This document shows positions 23,218 through 32,111 of a DNA stretch of 64,000 bases, piece after piece. Both the position numbers and the translations under genes were made by a program. Where the stretch lies: the NCBI RefSeq assembly GCF_007678255.1, contig NZ_VEED01000018.1, forward strand, positions 1 through 64,000, given 5' to 3'. Each line of letters starts with the position of its first letter. Position 1 is the stretch's first letter. A model generated the notes under the pieces. That model was not told the DNA's origin. It searched no databases and saw only the letters and a list, made by a program, of their open reading frames with translations. This DNA comes from Bacillus sp. X1(2014) (GTDB lineage: Bacteria; Bacillota; Bacilli; Bacillales_B; DSM-18226).

Positions 23218-24510
23218 TTATAGTAGTTTTAACGTTGTCCTGTATAGTACCTCGCACCCAAGAACCACATCTTCAAAAGAACTCCACTCATCTGGATGAT
23301 GACTTATGCCATTCTTGCTCCTTACAAAAATCATTCCAATGTCTGTAAGTTCTCCCAACACCATCGCATCATGAGCAGCCCCGCTTGGTAATTCATAAAC
23401 AGGATGCTGTAATTCTTGCAGAGAATCTTTTACTGCTTTCATCACTATTGGTGAACTCATCACAGAAGATAGGGATTGAACCTGCCTGATTTTACACCCT
23501 AAACCACGGTTTGCAGCAATTGTCCGAATGGAATTATAGATTTTAGTAACCGTATTTTCTCGCCGTTCATTCGATATATCCCGAACATCAAGTGTAAAAT
23601 CCACTCTCCCAGGAATGACATTACTACTTCCAGGTTTTACTTCCAATTTTCCTACTGTCGCAACACTTCCGCTACTGTCCTCCGCTATGTCCTCAATCGC
23701 TAATATACATTCTGCTACAGCTGTTAAAGCATCTTTTCTCTCTTTCATCCAGGTCGTTCCTGCATGCCCCGCTTCTCCCATGATGGTTACTTCCGCCCAT
23801 TCTCCACCAGAGATTCCCGTAACTACTCCAACAGCTAAATCTTTATTTTCTAACACTTTGCCCTGCTCAATATGTACTTCAAGATAAGCTTTTACGTCAT
23901 TTTTACCTAACTGAGCTTGTTCTAAAAGGTCTGGATTAATGTGATTAAAATATTCCCCTTCTAAACTGGCTTGCTTCATTGCCTCTAGATAGGAGATTCC
24001 ATCTTTATCTGTTGCTAAAGCTAAATTTTTCTTTAATTTTTCCGACCCTTCTGTCCCAACCAAAGCGGTACTGCCGACAAAAGCATAATTAAAACGAGCC
24101 CCTTCCTCATCTGTTAAGGATACAACCTTTATCGTTCTCTCAGGTTCAATTCCCTTTTCTTTCAGAGTACAAAGGACCTCAACACCCATTAGAACACCCA
24201 TGGCCCCATCGAAACGCCCGCCTGAATTAACGGTATCCAGGTGAGACCCAATAAGAATAGCAGGTAGTTCTGGATTTTTACCGATTATTTGCCCAAAGAT
24301 ATTCCCAGCTGTGTCCATATAAGGGGATAAATCCGCTTGTTCTAAAAGTTTCAGAAACCATTTTCGTGCTTCGATATCCTTTTGATCAAATGATGTTCGA
24401 GTGACCCCGCCATTGTCTTCTTCCCCTTTTTTTCCTAGGTCCATTATTCGGTCCCAAAGACGGTTTCTATCAATCGTAAAATTTAAACTCTCCATGAAAT
24501 TTGCTTCCAT
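23218..24510 (-). CDS. Zn-dependent hydantoinase/carbamoylase-family amidase (AllC/AmaB-like)
   Basis: About 430 residues of the M20/M40-type amidase group. The metal site shows GSHLDTVNSGGRFDGAMGV (H, D), the DEEGARF glutamates, and the later GAAHDAMVL histidine/aspartate. HIEQGKVLE is the allantoate amidohydrolase/carbamoylase hallmark, and GISGGEWAEVTIMGEAGHAG lies in the lid domain. Such enzymes hydrolyse N-carbamoyl amino acids, allantoate or ureidoglycolate. I chose the ATG at 24510, after AAGGGAGAA; an in-frame ATG 7 codons earlier is possible. It sits downstream of the amine-oxidase/ABC genes on the same strand and may process the same kind of substrate. Confidence 0.87.
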   Translation of the reverse strand: MEANFMESLNFTIDRNRLWDRIMDLGKKGEEDNGGVTRTSFDQKDIEARKWFLKLLEQADLSPYMDTAGNIFGQIIGKNPELPAILIGSHLDTVNSGGRFDGAMGVLMGVEVLCTLKEKGIEPERTIKVVSLTDEEGARFNYAFVGSTALVGTEGSEKLKKNLALATDKDGISYLEAMKQASLEGEYFNHINPDLLEQAQLGKNDVKAYLEVHIEQGKVLENKDLAVGVVTGISGGEWAEVTIMGEAGHAGTTWMKERKDALTAVAECILAIEDIAEDSSGSVATVGKLEVKPGSSNVIPGRVDFTLDVRDISNERRENTVTKIYNSIRTIAANRGLGCKIRQVQSLSSVMSSPIVMKAVKDSLQELQHPVYELPSGAAHDAMVLGELTDIGMIFVRSKNGISHHPDEWSSFEDVVLGCEVLYRTTLKLL

Positions 24511-24548
24511 AGGATTAAATTCTCCCTTCATTTGAATGTCGATTAGAA

Positions 24549-24588
24549 AGGAAATCCTGCTGTTTCCTTCTGGAAAAAGCAGGATTCC
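24549..24588 (-). terminator. Hairpin between the M20 remnant and the carbamoylase-like gene
   Basis: On the minus strand GGAATCCTGCT and AGCAGGATTTCC pair around TTTTCCAGAAGGAAAC, followed by TTTCTAATC. Confidence 0.65.
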
Positions 24589-24639
24589 TAATTATTTCTT
24601 ATTGGCGGTGAAAATGAGACCTGTGCCAAAGTTAAAGTT

Positions 24640-24985
24640 TTATCTCTTCAATAAATTAAGAACGGATTGTACCATTAATTTAACTCCAATTTTAATGGCA
24701 TCTTCGTCAATCATAAATTTCGGGTGATGCCACCCATATTTAATCCCTTTTTCTTGATTCCCAGAACCAAGCCAAACATAGCAGCCAGGTACTTCTTTCT
24801 GGTAAAAAGAAAAGTCCTCACCACCCACGGTTGGTTCTGCCAGTATCGTATTTTCTTTCCCAACGATTGTCTCAGCTGCTGACTGAACAATTTCTGCCAC
24901 CTGGGCATCATTATAACAGCAGGCTGCAGAAACTCATACTGTATCTCTACTTCCCCACCATGTGTTGCCACGATAGTTGTAACAT
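24640..24985 (-). pseudogene. C-terminal fragment of an M20D amidohydrolase, frameshifted
   Basis: The last 86 codons read ILAEPTVGGEDFSFYQKEVP, GCYVWLGSGN, WHHPKFMIDEDAIKIG to a normal C-terminus, the end of HipO/AmaA-type amidohydrolases (GGEDFSxY with the final HHPxF histidine). Upstream another frame continues ATHGGEVEIQYEFLQPAVI, joined by one missing A near 24910. The N-terminal two-thirds, including the first metal ligands, are absent; unrelated AT-rich sequence replaces them. Family members remove acyl groups from amino acids or hippurate-like substrates. Confidence 0.8.
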
Positions 24986-25059
24986 TTTATATCATTTTCT
25001 AAAGGAATATTCAGTACACGTTGAGTTGGACAATGAATTTCTATATCTGATAATAAATT

Positions 25060-25290
25060 GTTTTTTTGAATCAGTCGTAATTATTGCTTCAAGAGTTGAT
25101 TGTTCTTTGCTACAGTCTGAAAATAAAAAAACTTATCGAAGATACTTTTAAGAGCCTGCAGTTTTTTTGGAAGAGGGCATTGATCCTCAACAAACTAATT
25201 TTGAATTACCTCAGCAAAATATAATACGCCCGGAGAATCTTATCGTACTAAGTGTAGAAAAATACAACAACATTAAAGGAAAAACATAAG
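25060..25290 (+). pseudogene. Possible decayed coding fragment on the plus strand
   Basis: An open run interrupted by one stop reads VVIIASRVDCSLLQSENKKT, then EPAVFLEEGIDPQQTNFELP and PENLIVLSVEKYNNIKGKT-stop. It has protein-like composition, but no start, no family I recognise and no second copy in the window. It may be the tail of a gene lost in the rearrangement that also truncated the M20 gene. The following 25291-25621 stretch is AT-rich with no gene visible. Confidence 0.3.
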
Positions 25291-25621
25291 TTCCTTTTTG
25301 GGTAAGATTTGTTTCATAACAGTATTCCGACTGTTTCTTTCTCTCTAGCCTTGTTGTGGTATGTTTTTCCTTATAAATAATAAAAAATCCCCGGTAAATC
25401 TTCCAAAAAGGTTGGATCATACCGTGTCGTCCTCTTTTTTTCTTCCATTTATCAGTACTACTTAATTTTTTAATAAAATTAAATTACGAACGAATAGAAA
25501 GTTAACATAATATATTTATTGTTAATATTTTAAAACTTGATTATTCCCATTTCAGTCAAATTCCATTCCTAATAATAGGATAATAGGTTTACGTTAATTC
25601 ATATTCACTTATTTAGTATGA

Positions 25622-26398
25622 TTAAGATTTAACTTGCTCTTGTGCCAAAACAAATGAATTACTAAATGTCCCAATCTCTTTAATTATACATTCAATGGTA
25701 TCTCCGGCACCGACAAACTCTGCTCCAAGCGGACTGCCAGTCAAAATGATATCCCCTGGCTTAAGGGTCATCACTTTTGTCAGATAGTTTACCATTCTTC
25801 GGATTGGAATAATCATTAGCTCCGTTGGACTATTTTGCTTCTCCACTCCATTCAGTCTTGCTTCCACCTTCACAGTAAATGGATCTAATTCTGTCTCAAT
25901 AACTGGCCCTAGTGGTGTAAAGGTATCAAAGGACTTTCCAATGGTCCAATGCCCGTCCTGATGAAAAAATTGAGGAGCTGTTACATCGTTTCCAACCGTG
26001 TATCCGAACACGTATTCCAACACTTCTGATTCAGGAACATTTTTAGCTTCCTTACCAATGACAATGGCTAACTCTGATTCGAATTTCACCTTTTCGATCC
26101 CTTCTGGAATGATGATATCTTCCTCAGGCCCAATAACGGAGGATGTTGGTTTAAAAAAGAATACCGGAATTTCTGGAAGCTCTGAAGGTCGGTCTTCCAG
26201 TTTAGAAACATAGTTTGCTCCAATTCCAATAATTTGATTAGGCTTTATAGGTGCCAGCAGTGTTACGTCGGTCATAGAAAATATTTGTCCTGTATACTCC
26301 CAATCGCCAAAAATATCTCCATTAATTTCTTGTATTGTGTTTTCGGAAATCACACCTGAGTAAACGGTCGAACCTTGAGTAAATCTAGTAAATTTCAT
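25622..26398 (-). CDS. FAH-family protein (fumarylacetoacetate hydrolase-like)
   Basis: About 258 residues. The catalytic domain shows IIGIGANYVSK, PVFFFKPTSSVIGP, the metal-binding VKFESELAIVIGKEAKNV (E-x-E), then GYTVGNDVTAPQ, GKSFDTFTPLGP and LKPGDIILTGSPLGAEFV. These are the motifs of acylpyruvase, 2-hydroxyhepta-2,4-dienedioate isomerase and related enzymes that use a divalent cation on 2-oxo or dienoate acids. The ATG at 26398 follows AAGGGAGT by 7 bases; an in-frame ATG 6 codons before lacks a site. It is downstream of malate synthase G on the same strand. The substrate is unknown, but a keto-acid from the upstream oxidase is a fair guess. Confidence 0.87.
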   Translation of the reverse strand: MKFTRFTQGSTVYSGVISENTIQEINGDIFGDWEYTGQIFSMTDVTLLAPIKPNQIIGIGANYVSKLEDRPSELPEIPVFFFKPTSSVIGPEEDIIIPEGIEKVKFESELAIVIGKEAKNVPESEVLEYVFGYTVGNDVTAPQFFHQDGHWTIGKSFDTFTPLGPVIETELDPFTVKVEARLNGVEKQNSPTELMIIPIRRMVNYLTKVMTLKPGDIILTGSPLGAEFVGAGDTIECIIKEIGTFSNSFVLAQEQVKS

Positions 26399-26526
26399 TG
26401 CGATACTCCCTTTCAAACAGTGTATTTTATTTCAAATTTTTTTCGAGCCTTTCCCGTTTTGACAACAGCCTCGGCAACTCCTAATGTGACTGCGTTCCCT
26501 ACTCTTTTATCAAAAGGATGAGGAAA

Positions 26527-28708
26527 TTATTGTTTTACGGCAAATTTAGCCTTTGCTTCTGCACGTCTTCGGTGAAGAATCGGCTCCGTGTAGCCATTTG
26601 GCTGATCATAGCCTTCAAAAATCAAGTCACAGGCGGCCTGGAAGGCAACGGATTCTTCATAGTTCAGAGCCATGTTCCGATACAAAGGGTCTCCTGCATT
26701 TTGTTTATCTACTACTTGGGCCATGCGATGCAATGTTTCAAGGATTTGCTCTTTTGTACAAATTCCATGGTGGAGCCAGTTTGCCAAGTGCTGGCTGGAA
26801 ATTCGTAATGTAGCACGGTCTTCCATTAATCCCACATTATTGATATCTAACACTTTTGAGCAGCCAACACCCTGGTCAACCCAGCGGACAACATAGCCTA
26901 AAAGAGTTTGACAGTTGTTGTTAAGTTCTTCCTGAATCTCCTCAGGAGTCCAGGAAGGTTTTTTAACTACTGGGAATTGTAGGATATCCTCTCGAAAGTC
27001 TGCAGTCAGATGGAGCATTTGGTTCTGCACCTCTCTGACATCTACTTCATGGTAATGCAATGCGTGCAATGTCGCAGCAGTTGGAGATGGCACCCAAGCT
27101 GTATTTGCTCCGGTTTTTACATGACCGATTTTTTGCTTCAGCATTTCCGCCATTAAATCAGGCATGGCCCACATGCCTTTGCCAATCTGTGCACGGCCTT
27201 TTAAACCACTTGAAAGTCCAGCAATCACGTTTGATTGTTCATAGCCCTGCAGCCATTTAGATGATTTCATATCATTTTTGCGAATCATCGGACCCGCTTC
27301 CATGGAAGAGTGAATTTCATCACCGGTTCTGTCAAGGAACCCGGTGTTAATAAAAACAATCCGATCTTTCACCTGCTTAATGCATGCCTTTAAGTTCAAA
27401 CTGGTTCTGCGTTCTTCATCCATCACACCGATTTTTAACGTATTGCTCCCGAGTCCAAGCAGTTTTTCCACGCGGTCAAAAAGCTGATTGGCAAAAGCAA
27501 CCTCTTCTGAACCATGCATTTTAGGTTTAACGATATAGACAGAGCCCTTTTCAGAGTTTTGGTATGGCCCATTTCCTAAAAGCGGATGTTTGGCAATAAG
27601 ACTTGTAATCACCGCATCCAAAATTCCTTCATAAACTTCCTTACCGTTTTGATCTAAAATGGCACTATTGGTCATCAAATGTCCAACATTGCGGACAAAT
27701 AGCAAGGAACGGCCTTTCAACGTAATTTTCTCTCCAGCAGCAGATAAGTAATGGCGGTCCGGATTAAGCGTCCTTGTTATCGTCTTATGGCCCTTTTTAA
27801 AAATGGCGGAAAGATTTCCTTTCATAAGTCCCAACCAATTTCGATAGACCAGCACTTTATCTTCAGCATCTACCGCAGCTACGGAATCTTCGCAGTCCAT
27901 AATGGTAGTAATTGCGGATTCAAGGACAATATCCTTCACACCAGCCTCATCCGTTCTCCCAATCGAATGATTCTGATCGATTTGTATGTCAAAATGAAGT
28001 CCATTATTTTTCAACAAAATGGCAGATGGGGCTTCCTTAGATCCCTGGTAGCCGACAAACTTTGCCTCATCTATTAACCTTGTCGTCGAACCATTCCTTA
28101 ATGTCACCTTTAGTGTCCCATCTGCTACTGTGTAGGAAACGGCGTCCTTATGAGTGGCATCCTTCAATGGAGCGGACTTGTCAAGAAAATTCCTGGCAAA
28201 ATCTATCACCTTTGTACCTCGGACAGGATTGTAACTGCCCTCACGACTCGCACCCTCTTCTTCACTGATGGCATCTGTTCCGTATAGGGCATCATACAGG
28301 CTTCCCCATCGAGCATTAGCTGCATTAATGGCGTAGCGGGCATTATTGACTGGGACAACTAACTGCGGGCCGGCTTGGGCGGTGATTTCGCTATCAACAT
28401 TTTCAGTTGTAATCTCAAAATCTTCTACTTCCGGTTCAAGATAACCAATTTTGGTTAAAAAAGGAATGATAGGATTGGAAGTCAAAGTCATTACTGTTTT
28501 CGCGATACCATGTATTAAGTTTGTTTTGAATATTATCACGAACCGCCAGCAATTCCTTGTTTTTAGGGGATAAATCGCCGATTAACTTTTCAAAACCGAA
28601 CCAAAATTGATTCTCATCCACCCCACTTCCTGGAAGGGCTTCTGAATTAATAAATTCATAGAGTTCCTGAGCCACTTGAATTTTTCCTTTTTGTACATAT
28701 TGTGTCAT
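26527..28708 (-). pseudogene. glcB: Malate synthase G, interrupted by a one-base frameshift
   Basis: Two frames together make about 726 residues, the normal length of malate synthase G, which joins glyoxylate and acetyl-CoA to malate. The N-terminal 90 codons start MTQYVQKGKIQVAQELYEF after AAAGGAGGT at 28708 and end prematurely. The second frame resumes at [20 protein letters not shown]. The break is a run of six T (minus strand CATTCCTTTTTTAACC); five T restores [12 protein letters not shown]. The rest is intact, with [38 protein letters not shown] and the C-terminal [10 protein letters not shown]. It may be a sequencing error, real decay or slippage-prone gene. It lies behind its own terminator, separate from the oxidase operon. 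Confidence 0.88.
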
Positions 28709-28770
28709 CGTACATACCTCCTTTGGTTACTTAAAAATTTATGTAGAACCTAGAGTATCAATTGATTTTA

Positions 28771-28820
28771 TAAAAATGGCGTGCCCAAACTGAAATTCGT
28801 TTAGGAACGCCATTTTTTTA
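28771..28820. terminator. Bidirectional terminator upstream of malate synthase G
   Basis: AAAATGGCGT and ACGCCATTTT pair at the ends, with GCCCAAAC/GTTTAGGA pairing inside, and runs of A and T outside. It closes the oxidase/tautomerase operon on the minus strand. Confidence 0.75.
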
Positions 28821-28852
28821 AAAGTTATTTTAATAAATAACAATCTTTTATG

Positions 28853-29188
28853 TCACGATGAGGCAAAACTCTTACCGTTCAGATAATAAGCGGACTCCTG
28901 AAATGTGCTGAATGCGACTTCTACCTCTGGAATTTCGAGTGCTTGAATACCTTTGGTTATAATTTTGGCAAATTGGTCTTGAATTTCCTGTCCGCGATCA
29001 AACCATTTTACTTCAATTAATGGATGGCAAGGAACTTCATGGCCATTAAATATATAGGTTGAATTGACAATTTCTAAGGTGAAATTGTCGGTCCCACATG
29101 CACATAAATCTGCCAAATCCTGTACTAAAGAGGTACTAATCGTTTTAACCTGATCAATCGAAACTCCTCTAATGAATAAATGTGGCAT
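28853..29188 (-). CDS. DUF1904/tautomerase-superfamily protein
   Basis: 111 residues beginning MPHLFIRGVS, with proline as residue 2 as in the tautomerase superfamily, where the N-terminal proline is the catalytic base after the initiator methionine is removed. The pattern IDQVKTISTSLVQDLADLCACGTDNFTLEIV, then LIEVKWFDRG, follows DUF1904. AAAGGAGGG precedes the ATG. It is the last gene of the oxidase operon before a terminator. I infer keto-enol isomerisation of a 2-oxo acid formed by the oxidase, possibly feeding the FAH-family enzyme; this is not proven. Confidence 0.75.
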   Translation of the reverse strand: MPHLFIRGVSIDQVKTISTSLVQDLADLCACGTDNFTLEIVNSTYIFNGHEVPCHPLIEVKWFDRGQEIQDQFAKIITKGIQALEIPEVEVAFSTFQESAYYLNGKSFASS

Positions 29189-29247
29189 ACAAATCCCTCC
29201 TTTAACCAGATGATAAATTTTTAAAAAAATGTCAAATTGACACGAAT

Positions 29248-30333
29248 TTATCTAATGGCCATATCAAATCTACTAATGGAATAGCGATCAATTGGTATCG
29301 ATGTTTCCCCATCGAGAATTAATTCAGTCATAAGCGTTCCTATTAGCGGCGATAGAGTTACACCGCTATGGGTAGCGGCCACATAAAGGTTTTCAATACC
29401 CGGGATATTCCCCAGAATAGGAAAACCATCTTCCGGCATGGCTCGAATTCCTGAAAAAGCGCGAACAACCTTGGCTTTTCTCAATTGCGGAACATAATGG
29501 ACAGCCATATTCGCCGTTTCTTGAATGACATCCAATGTAGTTGCTCTATTAAAGCCTTCTTCTTCCATGGAATATCCGATTAATACCTCCCCATTATAGG
29601 CCTGTCTTAACCCGCTGATCGTATAATTTAAAAACGGTTTTAGGGGTTCGGTAACAAGAATTTGACCTCTTAACTGGTTGACCGGAACGCTGATGTCAAT
29701 TAATTTTCCTAATTCTCTTGACCAGGTGCCGCCAGCAAGAACAAGATTCTTACAAGCATACGTGCCCTTTTGCGAGACAACAATGAATTTTCCAGGAAGC
29801 TTTTGAATCTCCGTTACTTTATTATAAGTAGAGTATTGAACCCCATTTTTCTTGGCCGCCCTCATATACATATCCACTAACCGAAAAGGATTGACATTTC
29901 CATCAATGGAGCTATACGTTGCGCCGACAACCTCCGGATTGAGCGATGGTTCTTTTTCTAAGGCCTCCTCACGGGATAAAACCTTAATTTTGATGCCAAT
30001 TTTTTTGTAGGACTCCGCAAGCCGTAACGCCTTTTCACGATCCGCTTCATTAAAAAATGGAGAAAGCCCGCCAGTCCGTTTATATTCCACATCCCCTATT
30101 TTTTTTGATAAATAAGGATAAAGTTCGGCACTGTACATATTAAATTCCGCATACCATGATGGTGTTTTATTATGAACCCATACCCACGCTTGTGTGGATC
30201 CTGAAGTTCCCGACAGTGGGAATTTTTGATCCAGCACCAGAATTCCATCTCTATTTCGTTCCGAAAGGTGATAAGCGATACTGCTGCCGACGACCCCTCC
30301 CCCGATAATGATTGTTTCATAACTTGTTTCCAT
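29248..30333 (-). CDS. FAD-dependent amino acid/opine oxidase subunit (DAO family, HcnC-like)
   Basis: 361 residues. The N-terminal FAD-binding motif is IIIGGGVVGSSIAYHL (G-x-G-x-x-G near residues 11-16), followed by a DAO fold with LVLAGGTWSRELGKLIDISV, then GIRAMPEDGFPILGNIPG and YVAATHSGVTLSPLIGTL near the end. This is the small catalytic subunit type of HcnABC, opine oxidase and D-hydroxyproline/proline dehydrogenase complexes. The start is directly adjacent to the stop of the [2Fe-2S] gene upstream (TAA-ATG). It likely dehydrogenates a secondary amine or amino acid at the C-N bond. Confidence 0.88.
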   Translation of the reverse strand: METSYETIIIGGGVVGSSIAYHLSERNRDGILVLDQKFPLSGTSGSTQAWVWVHNKTPSWYAEFNMYSAELYPYLSKKIGDVEYKRTGGLSPFFNEADREKALRLAESYKKIGIKIKVLSREEALEKEPSLNPEVVGATYSSIDGNVNPFRLVDMYMRAAKKNGVQYSTYNKVTEIQKLPGKFIVVSQKGTYACKNLVLAGGTWSRELGKLIDISVPVNQLRGQILVTEPLKPFLNYTISGLRQAYNGEVLIGYSMEEEGFNRATTLDVIQETANMAVHYVPQLRKAKVVRAFSGIRAMPEDGFPILGNIPGIENLYVAATHSGVTLSPLIGTLMTELILDGETSIPIDRYSISRFDMAIR

Positions 30334-30663
30334 TTATCTCACCTTCCCATCCTCTAGCTCCACCTCATCTAAAACAGATTTCACTGAGGAAAATGAGGTA
30401 CTATTGGTTGCAAGTGTTTCAAGCTTAATTGGACTGATCGGCATCCTCATACGTGGTAAAGGAATCTCATGAAAAGGTATTCCTGTTTTCTCATGAATAA
30501 TAACTGACACCAAGCTAGTGCATATTTTTGACTGGCATGGTCCCATTCCGCAGCGTGTCATTCTTTTAATATCATCAAATCTTTTGGCGCCATTCGAAAT
30601 AACCGCCTCGATTTCTTCGTAACTAATTTCTTCACATCGACAAATAATCGTGGTTTTATCCAA
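30334..30663 (-). CDS. BFD-like [2Fe-2S] protein, oxidase subunit
   Basis: About 109 residues. The N-terminal BFD-like domain has IICRCEEISYEEIEAVISNGAK and MTRCGMGPCQSKICT, the four-cysteine C-x-C...C-x4-C arrangement of bacterioferritin-associated ferredoxin. This domain is usually the C-terminal part of the large flavoprotein subunit of HcnB/opine oxidases; here it is a gene of its own. I favour TTG at 30663, six bases after AGAAGGTG; a GTG three codons earlier overlaps that site. It probably passes electrons between the flavin sites. It is tightly packed in the operon. Confidence 0.85.
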   Translation of the reverse strand: MDKTTIICRCEEISYEEIEAVISNGAKRFDDIKRMTRCGMGPCQSKICTSLVSVIIHEKTGIPFHEIPLPRMRMPISPIKLETLATNSTSFSSVKSVLDEVELEDGKVR

Positions 30664-30696
30664 TTGATTCACCTTCTTGTCTCTTAATTTTTTAAA

Positions 30697-31785
30697 CTAA
30701 GAGATAAATTGGTCCTTAAGGACTGGATGTTCAAAGTTTTCAACATGCTGATTTCTTGCTTTCCATATCTCCTGATAAAGCTTCGTCTCCAGAATCTCGA
30801 GTTCTCTCCATAGGGCCAGGGTCTCGCTATCGGCCTCGTGCTTACTGATGGCACCCAAAGATGCACAAATACTAACCCCTGCGATCATACCAGTTACTAG
30901 TAAAGCACCCTGAGAACTGATTCCGGCAGCGTTCCCTGCTAAAAAAACATCTTCCCGGTCAGTTTGTAAATATTTGTTGTATTGTGGGACCCAGCCTCCT
31001 AGTTCTTTTTGATAACCGAAGGAACAGCCAAGCTGGTAAAATACATCTAGAATTGGCGACCGGCCGCCATCAATACAGACGACATCAACACTTAGGGTTA
31101 GAATCTGTTCTCTCTGATCGATATCAATTTCTTCGACTTTTCCAACTCCCCTAGCTTCTTTGATGGATGAATTCACAAAAATCGGAATACCCTTTTTCTC
31201 AACCTTTTCCACCTTTTCTGCATCCTGTGCCGTTACGGTGGGATTATTTTCAACAATCCCCTTTATCTGTACACCGATCTCAGAAAGCTGGAGGGCCACT
31301 TCCATCGCAAAATCACTGGATCCAACGATAATCGCCTGTTTACCAGGCAGGACAAAATCTCGATTTATTAATGTTTGGGCTGCACCTATGGTCATGATTC
31401 CCGGGAGCGTCCATTTCGGAAAAGCGATCGCATTTTCAGCGGCACCGGTAGCCACGATAATTTTTTTCGCTTTAAGTGGAAATACATTGACTTCATCTGT
31501 TAGACCAACACTACCATCCTTGTAAAAACCAATTACGCGATGACCTAGCAAACAACGAATGTGGGAATCTTCTACATATCTCGTTAAAAGTCCAGCCAGC
31601 TCAAACCCCCGCATAGGCTGATAGGAAGAAGGCAGCGAATGAAGGACCTGGGTCTGTTGAATCAATTGTCCGCCTATAGACAAAGACTCATCTACAATGG
31701 TTACATCTAAACCTCTTGAGGCTGTTTCCAAAGCGGCAGTAAGGCCTGCGGGACCAGCACCAATAATAAGAACATCAGTCTCCAC
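30697..31785 (-). CDS. FAD/NAD(P)-binding oxidoreductase subunit (HcnB/OoxA-like)
   Basis: About 362 residues with two dinucleotide-binding sites: VLIIGAGPAGLTAALETASR at the N-terminus, and a second with KAIIVGSSDFAMEVALQLSE near residue 155. The FAD-closing sequence DVFLAGNAAGISSQGALLVTG is near residue 285. Family proteins average about 460 residues because they carry a C-terminal BFD domain, here encoded separately at 30334-30663. I favour a GTG at 31785, 8 bases after AAGGAG, instead of the GTG three codons earlier. It overlaps the [2Fe-2S] gene upstream by 11 bases. It should accept electrons from the small FAD subunit. Confidence 0.87.
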   Translation of the reverse strand: METDVLIIGAGPAGLTAALETASRGLDVTIVDESLSIGGQLIQQTQVLHSLPSSYQPMRGFELAGLLTRYVEDSHIRCLLGHRVIGFYKDGSVGLTDEVNVFPLKAKKIIVATGAAENAIAFPKWTLPGIMTIGAAQTLINRDFVLPGKQAIIVGSSDFAMEVALQLSEIGVQIKGIVENNPTVTAQDAEKVEKVEKKGIPIFVNSSIKEARGVGKVEEIDIDQREQILTLSVDVVCIDGGRSPILDVFYQLGCSFGYQKELGGWVPQYNKYLQTDREDVFLAGNAAGISSQGALLVTGMIAGVSICASLGAISKHEADSETLALWRELEILETKLYQEIWKARNQHVENFEHPVLKDQFIS

Positions 31786-32098
31786 GTACTTCACTCCTTA
31801 CATCTGGATCTCCATCATTCGGATAAATCTTCATGCCTTCTTCGACCTTAACCATGCACGTTCGTACATGATCCTCCCCGTTAACTGTCATATAACAGCT
31901 GCAGCATCTGCCTCGTGAGCAGAACAAACCCCTTGGCTGAATTAAATTCCTGCTCTGGCCCAATTTTTTTATATCATTCGCCAACAAGGCTGCTGCCACG
32001 GATTGGTGTTCATAGGCAGTTAGCGGTTCATCATTAACAAAGATTGTTACTTGTTTTTGAAGCTGATTCCCCAAAAGGGGATGATGTTTGATGTGCAA
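31775..32098 (-). CDS. (2Fe-2S)-binding oxidase subunit (HcnA-like)
   Basis: About 107 residues. Ferredoxin-type fold with VTIFVNDEPLTAYEHQSVAAAL, then the cluster loop GLFCSRGRCCSCYMTVNG and the distal RTCM cysteine; this C...C-x2-C...C pattern is that of HcnA and the small subunit of opine/proline oxidases. The frame is open further upstream, but I favour the TTG at 32098, six bases after AAGAAGGTG, which also leaves a 13-base gap to the permease stop at 32112 instead of a 20-base overlap. It is the first enzyme gene after the transporter in the operon. Confidence 0.85.
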   Translation of the reverse strand: MHIKHHPLLGNQLQKQVTIFVNDEPLTAYEHQSVAAALLANDIKKLGQSRNLIQPRGLFCSRGRCCSCYMTVNGEDHVRTCMVKVEEGMKIYPNDGDPDVRSEVRGD

Positions 32099-32111
32099 TA
32101 AAAACACCTTC

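Noticed and set aside
25211..25420. A 69-codon minus-strand frame
   Set aside because: No family, no convincing ribosome-binding site and a low-complexity AT-rich setting; not enough to call a gene.
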